The position numbers and the translations under genes were made by a program. The notes under the pieces were generated by a model. The model was not told the origin of the DNA and made no database searches. It saw only the letters and a list, made by a program, of their open reading frames with translations. A stretch of 64,000 nucleotides of DNA from Pseudodonghicola xiamenensis DSM 18339 (GTDB lineage Bacteria; Pseudomonadota; Alphaproteobacteria; Rhodobacterales; Rhodobacteraceae), in NCBI RefSeq assembly GCF_000429365.1, contig NZ_AUBS01000007.1, positions 99,876-163,875 of the forward strand, given 5' to 3'. Position 1 is the first letter of the stretch, and each line of letters begins with the position of its first letter. Shown here piece after piece: positions 60,722 to 64,000 of this stretch.

Positions 60722-61966
60722 TCACAGTCGGAGCTGTCGTTCCCGCAGGATTACCAGAACAATAGCGACGGTGCTGAGAATGGCACAGATGAACATGATC
60801 ACCAGCAGGGGGCTGGCCCCGGTTTCCGGGGTCAGTAGCGCCCCGGCGAGTGCGCTCAGCCCGGCACCGCCGGCCAACATGGTGGCGCCGTTCAGGCCCG
60901 AGGCGGTGGCGGCCAGATGCGGGCGCACCGACAGCGCCCCGGCGGTGGCGTTGGGCAGCACCATGCCGTTGCCCAGTCCCACCAGGGTCATGAAGCCGAA
61001 AAAGCTTTCCGCCGAGCCGGCGCCGCTCGACATCACGGCCAGCGATATGCCGATCCCGGCGGCGCAGACCAGGCTGCCCAACAGCACCATGGTGTTCAGC
61101 CCGACGCGCACGGAGTAGCGTCCAGACAGGTAATTCCCCAAGAAATAGCCCACCGCCGGCGCGCCGAAATAGATGCCCAGGGTCGAGGGCTCCAGCCCGT
61201 AGACCTCGGTTCCGACGAAGGGTGCGCCGCCGAGAAAGGCGTAGAAACAGCCGGCCGAAAATGCCGCCGCAAGGGTGAACCCCCAGAACCGGGGGGAGCG
61301 CAGTAACTCAGGGTATTCGCGGAACTGGGCGATCAAGGTCTTGCCGCTTTTATGCGAGGTCTCGCCGAAATCCACATAGGTCAATATCAGCGTGGCCAGG
61401 CCAAGCACTGCGAGCAGCCAGAAATTCGCGGTCCAGCCGAACAGCCCGTCCAGAAAGCCGCCGACGATCGGGCCCAGCATCGGCACCACGGCCATGCCCA
61501 TGGTGACATAGCCGATCATGCTGGCGGCCTGATCGGCGGGATAGATGTCGCGCACCGCCGCGCGACCCAGCACCATGCCGACGACGACCACCGCCTGGCC
61601 CATGCGGAACAGCAGGAAGATCTCGGCCGTGGGGGCAAGAAGGCAACCGATGGTGGCGATCAGGAACAGCACCAATCCCCAGAGGATCACCGGCCGGCGT
61701 CCCATATTGTCGGCGATCGGGCCGATCAGGATCTGCACCACCGCATTGATCCCGAGATAGAGCGCAACCGAAAGCTGCATCAGCCGGTAATCGGTTTCGA
61801 AATAGGCGGTCATCCCCGGCAAGCTGGGAAGGAAGATGTTCATCGCCAGAGCCGACAAGCCCGACAGCAGGATCAGCGTTCCGATATGGGGGGGAGTGCG
61901 GGGCCGCGCCATGGGGCTGCCGGGCCCGGCGGGCTCCTGCAAATGCGCCATGGAGTGCCGTTTCAA
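60722..61966 (-). CDS. Bcr/CflA-family multidrug efflux MFS transporter
   Basis: A 414-residue MFS transporter with about 12 hydrophobic segments. The Bcr/CflA pattern is seen in LILLSGLSALAMNIFLPSLPGMTAYFETDYRLMQLSVALYLGINAVVQILIGPIADNMGRRPVILWGL, with the GPxxDxxGRRP loop. It likely exports drugs or cysteine-type compounds by proton antiport. The frame starts with TTG at 61966, which has GAGGA four bases upstream; an ATG at 61951 lacks such a site, so TTG is chosen with caution. Confidence 0.88.
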   Translation of the reverse strand: MKRHSMAHLQEPAGPGSPMARPRTPPHIGTLILLSGLSALAMNIFLPSLPGMTAYFETDYRLMQLSVALYLGINAVVQILIGPIADNMGRRPVILWGLVLFLIATIGCLLAPTAEIFLLFRMGQAVVVVGMVLGRAAVRDIYPADQAASMIGYVTMGMAVVPMLGPIVGGFLDGLFGWTANFWLLAVLGLATLILTYVDFGETSHKSGKTLIAQFREYPELLRSPRFWGFTLAAAFSAGCFYAFLGGAPFVGTEVYGLEPSTLGIYFGAPAVGYFLGNYLSGRYSVRVGLNTMVLLGSLVCAAGIGISLAVMSSGAGSAESFFGFMTLVGLGNGMVLPNATAGALSVRPHLAATASGLNGATMLAGGAGLSALAGALLTPETGASPLLVIMFICAILSTVAIVLVILRERQLRL

Positions 61967-61982
61967 TTGTTCCTCGCCTGCG

Positions 61983-63326
61983 TCAGCCGATCAAGATATC
62001 GTTGCTGAGCGCATCCACTGTCATGTCTAGGACAGTCAGAACATCGCCGCCACTGAAATCGAACACCACATCATCGCCGACCTGGCTGGCATGGTCGAGC
62101 ACGGTGGCGAGATCGCCGAAACCATTGAGGTTGAGGCTGTCGCGATCATCGCTGAAATCACCGATCCGGTCGCGTCCGCTGCCCAGGGTAAACACGAAGT
62201 GATCCCTGCCCCCACCGCCCAGCAGCAGGTCATCGCCCTTGCCTCCGTCCAGCGTATCGCGGCCAAGGCCGCTTTTCAGCGTGTCGTGACCGGAGCCGCC
62301 GTTCAGGATATCATCGCCGCCTTGCCCGAGCAGCTTGTCGTTTCCGGCCTCCCCCTTCAGCCTGTCGTTTCCGGTGCCGCCCTTCAGGGTGTCGCCCCCC
62401 GTGCCGCCGCGCAGCAGATCGTTGCCGCCATTGCCGCGCAGCACGTCGCTGCCGTCGACGCCCTTGAGAAGATTGCGTGCTGCATTGCCGATGAGCACAT
62501 CATTGCCGCCCCCGCCGGTGGCATTCTCGATCCGGGTGTCGAAGGCGATCACCATGTCGTCGGTGGTGTCGAAGCTGGAAAAACTGCCCGGTTTCAGGTT
62601 GAGCTTGACGGCAGGGCCATGGCCGCCGGCATCAAGCGTGTCGCGCCCGCCTGTATCCCAGATCAGATCCACGGTTTCCGTGCGCGGGCCGGTATAGCTG
62701 GTGTTGCCTGCATTATATTCCGCAGCGCCCCAGATGGCCTGGGTGGCGAAGACGTCGAACAGCATCATCGCGTCGCTGCGCAGGCCGTTGTCCGGATTGT
62801 CGGTATAGGACATCACGGTGAACTTGTTGGATTCATAGGTGTCGGGCAGTGCGGGGGCGGAAAACGGGTGTTTCAGTCCCAGCGCATGGCCCAGTTCGTG
62901 CAGCAGCAGGTTGGGGGTGTCGCTCAGGTCCAGCGTGTTGTCATAGACCACATAGCTGTCATAGCTGGTGATCTGTTTCGTCGCGGAGTCGTATGTGGCG
63001 CTGTAGCCGCCATAGCCGGCGGTGCTGCCGGGCAGGGTAACCTGGCCGACGTTCAGATCGGGGTCGTCCTGGCCGCTGACCTCGACGAAGTCGACATTCA
63101 GGAAGGTCTCGATATGGGCCAGGGCGGCCTCGAAGGCGATCTGATCGGCGGCGGTGAAGCTGGTCCAGCCTTCATAGACCGAGCCGGTGGGCAGATCCGA
63201 CGGACGGCTGGTGCCGGCGTATTGATAGGTAATCACCGCAGGGGAGGCGTCGGTGGTATTGATCGGGTTCATCTCGTTCAGCAGGGAAAACTGCATCCCG
63301 GACAAGATATCGCTCTTTGAAATCAT
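61983..63326 (-). CDS. Serralysin-like RTX metalloprotease
   Basis: A 447-residue M10 protease. The zinc motif is LLHELGHALGLKH at residues 141-153, with the Met-turn VMSY at about 171-174. Residues about 265-365 hold GGxGxDxLx calcium repeats (GGGGNDVLIGNAARNLLKG, GGNDLLRGGTGGDTLKGG and further). The C-terminus ends VDALSNDILIG, typical of type I secretion substrates; there is no signal peptide. Serralysins are secreted and activated by calcium. No type I secretion genes lie next to it, and no inhibitor gene. An AGGTC ribosome site precedes the ATG. Confidence 0.93.
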   Translation of the reverse strand: MISKSDILSGMQFSLLNEMNPINTTDASPAVITYQYAGTSRPSDLPTGSVYEGWTSFTAADQIAFEAALAHIETFLNVDFVEVSGQDDPDLNVGQVTLPGSTAGYGGYSATYDSATKQITSYDSYVVYDNTLDLSDTPNLLLHELGHALGLKHPFSAPALPDTYESNKFTVMSYTDNPDNGLRSDAMMLFDVFATQAIWGAAEYNAGNTSYTGPRTETVDLIWDTGGRDTLDAGGHGPAVKLNLKPGSFSSFDTTDDMVIAFDTRIENATGGGGNDVLIGNAARNLLKGVDGSDVLRGNGGNDLLRGGTGGDTLKGGTGNDRLKGEAGNDKLLGQGGDDILNGGSGHDTLKSGLGRDTLDGGKGDDLLLGGGGRDHFVFTLGSGRDRIGDFSDDRDSLNLNGFGDLATVLDHASQVGDDVVFDFSGGDVLTVLDMTVDALSNDILIG

Positions 63327-63679
63327 GTTGCGACCTGATTGCTGGAAACGGAAACATTATTGCGCGCATGTTAACATGTGGGTGCGGAAAATTATAGTAT
63401 TGGAGTGAGCCGTACCTTCTTGATCCAAATTGCGCTGCCGCGTGATCACCCGGTGACGGGCGTCTTGTGGTTCGCACAGGTGTTTGCGCTGAAAGAAAAC
63501 GGTTGCTCGAAAGGGCAGCCGCTGTGGCGATGGGGCGGATCGAGAAAGAGTTTTCCGACAACGCGGAGGCGATCGAAAACTGGTAACCAGGATGGTCCTG
63601 TCAGCAGACAGACCTCCTCCGGCGGGCCAAAGCCTGGTTGCCGGTTCGCCAGAAAATTCGCGACGGCTCAGATGTGCTA
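63327..63679. other. Intergenic region before the insertion sequence
   Basis: About 350 bases without a supported gene. Close to the protease start is the perfect palindrome CATGTTAACATG (63367-63378) in an AT-rich stretch, a possible operator. The remaining part has small open frames on both strands that I do not recognise, with nothing that looks like coding sequence of a known family. Confidence 0.5.
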
Positions 63680-64000
63680 GGCTCAGGACCCATTAATCGG
63701 CTTGCGGTGCCACTGGCGGCGTGATTCACGCTCTCCAACTATAGGAGGGTGTGGTGAGCAATCTTTTCTGGCTGAGCGACGAGCAGATGGCGCGGCTCGA
63801 GCCGTTTTTTCCGAAGAGCCATGGCCGCCCACGGGTCGATGATCGTCGTGTTCTGAGCGGGATAATCTTCGTCAACCGCAATGGGTTACGTTGGAGCGAT
63901 GCACCGAAGGAATACGGTCCAGCCAAGACGCTCTACAACCGCTGGAAGCGTTGGAGCGAGATGGGGGTGTTCGCCCGAATATTCGAGGGGCTGGCGGCCG
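63680..64000 (+). mobile_element. Left end of an IS5-family (IS427-like) insertion sequence
   Basis: The element is cut by the window edge. The left terminus is placed at GGCTCAGGACCCATTAATC (from about 63680), directly after CTA, which fits a CTAG/YTAR target. The transposase gene starts 74 bases inside. The end position is inferred from its likeness to other elements of this group; the right end is outside. Confidence 0.7.
63754..64000 (+). CDS. IS5-family transposase, N-terminal part
   Basis: The first 82 residues of a transposase: SNLFWLSDEQMARLEPFFPK, SHGRPRVDDRRVLSGIIFVNRNGLRWSDAPKEYGP and KTLYNRWKRWSEMGVFARIFEGLAA. This is the N-terminal DUF4096-type domain of IS427-group elements, containing the helix-turn-helix used for end binding. 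The DDE catalytic part would follow beyond the window; many such elements split it into a second frame joined by frameshifting. GTG start at 63754 has AGGAGGGT seven bases upstream; a GTG at 63751 is an alternative. Confidence 0.9.
   Translation, partial: MSNLFWLSDEQMARLEPFFPKSHGRPRVDDRRVLSGIIFVNRNGLRWSDAPKEYGPAKTLYNRWKRWSEMGVFARIFEGLAA

Noticed and set aside
1..64000. CRISPR array, prophage or conjugative element
   Set aside because: No spaced repeat series, integrase, capsid or transfer gene was seen; the only mobile DNA is the IS end at the right edge.

Overview
The window is about 64 kb of GC-rich chromosomal DNA from an alphaproteobacterium, most likely a member of the Rhodobacterales (Roseobacter/Paracoccus relatives). 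The clues are the gene families rather than a marker gene: an upp end, parE, single-chain pyruvate carboxylase, gatCA, hisN, a ScfR-type regulator, DUF3572, DUF465, DUF1127, several Hint-domain singletons and a serralysin-like RTX protein. The gene order looks like ordinary core and accessory chromosome. The only clear mobile DNA is the left end of an IS5-type insertion sequence at the right edge. Names and functions below come from reading protein motifs by eye; no database search was run.

Layout. 1-9 kb: end of upp, a secreted SPOR-less Rhodobacterales protein, a membrane protein with a degenerate M48-like segment, a sulfotransferase, a Hint-fold protein lacking the usual catalytic residues, DUF3572, a HAD phosphatase, then an H-NOX-fold/diguanylate-cyclase gene pair and a peptidoglycan-binding protein with a strong terminator. 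9-20 kb: parE, an epoxide-hydrolase-like protein, a MATE exporter, two identical tRNA-Gly(GCC) genes, a second Hint protein, pyruvate carboxylase and an FMN-dependent alpha-hydroxy acid oxidase. 20-29 kb: small proteins, a cold shock protein, a compact bufferin-type copper-peptide operon (DUF2282, DUF692, DUF2063), thrS and a hybrid histidine kinase. 28-34 kb: gatC-gatA, an excalibur lipoprotein overlapping an AmpD-like amidase, RNase P RNA, rpmG and a Bax-inhibitor-1 protein.

34-44 kb: a divergent DUF1127/LysR pair, a quinone oxidoreductase, an XRE regulator, hisN, an 8-oxoguanine deaminase facing a guanine deaminase across an inverted intergenic repeat, mgtE overlapping a 5-formyl-THF cyclo-ligase, and an HPP membrane protein co-transcribed with a TetR regulator behind a long inverted repeat. 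45-52 kb: a YmdB-type phosphodiesterase, two SLC13-type permeases flanking a TPM/zinc-ribbon membrane protein, and yebC. 52-64 kb: divergent SDR/AraC and argP/argO pairs, an EamA transporter, betI-betC without betAB, DUF465, a ScfR-type regulator, a Bcr/CflA exporter, the RTX metalloprotease and the IS end.

The points most worth following are the H-NOX-fold protein that has proline where the heme-ligating histidine should be, yet is translationally coupled to an apparently intact GGDEF protein; the minimal bufferin operon; and several well-formed operator palindromes placed exactly where divergent or autoregulated regulators would need them.
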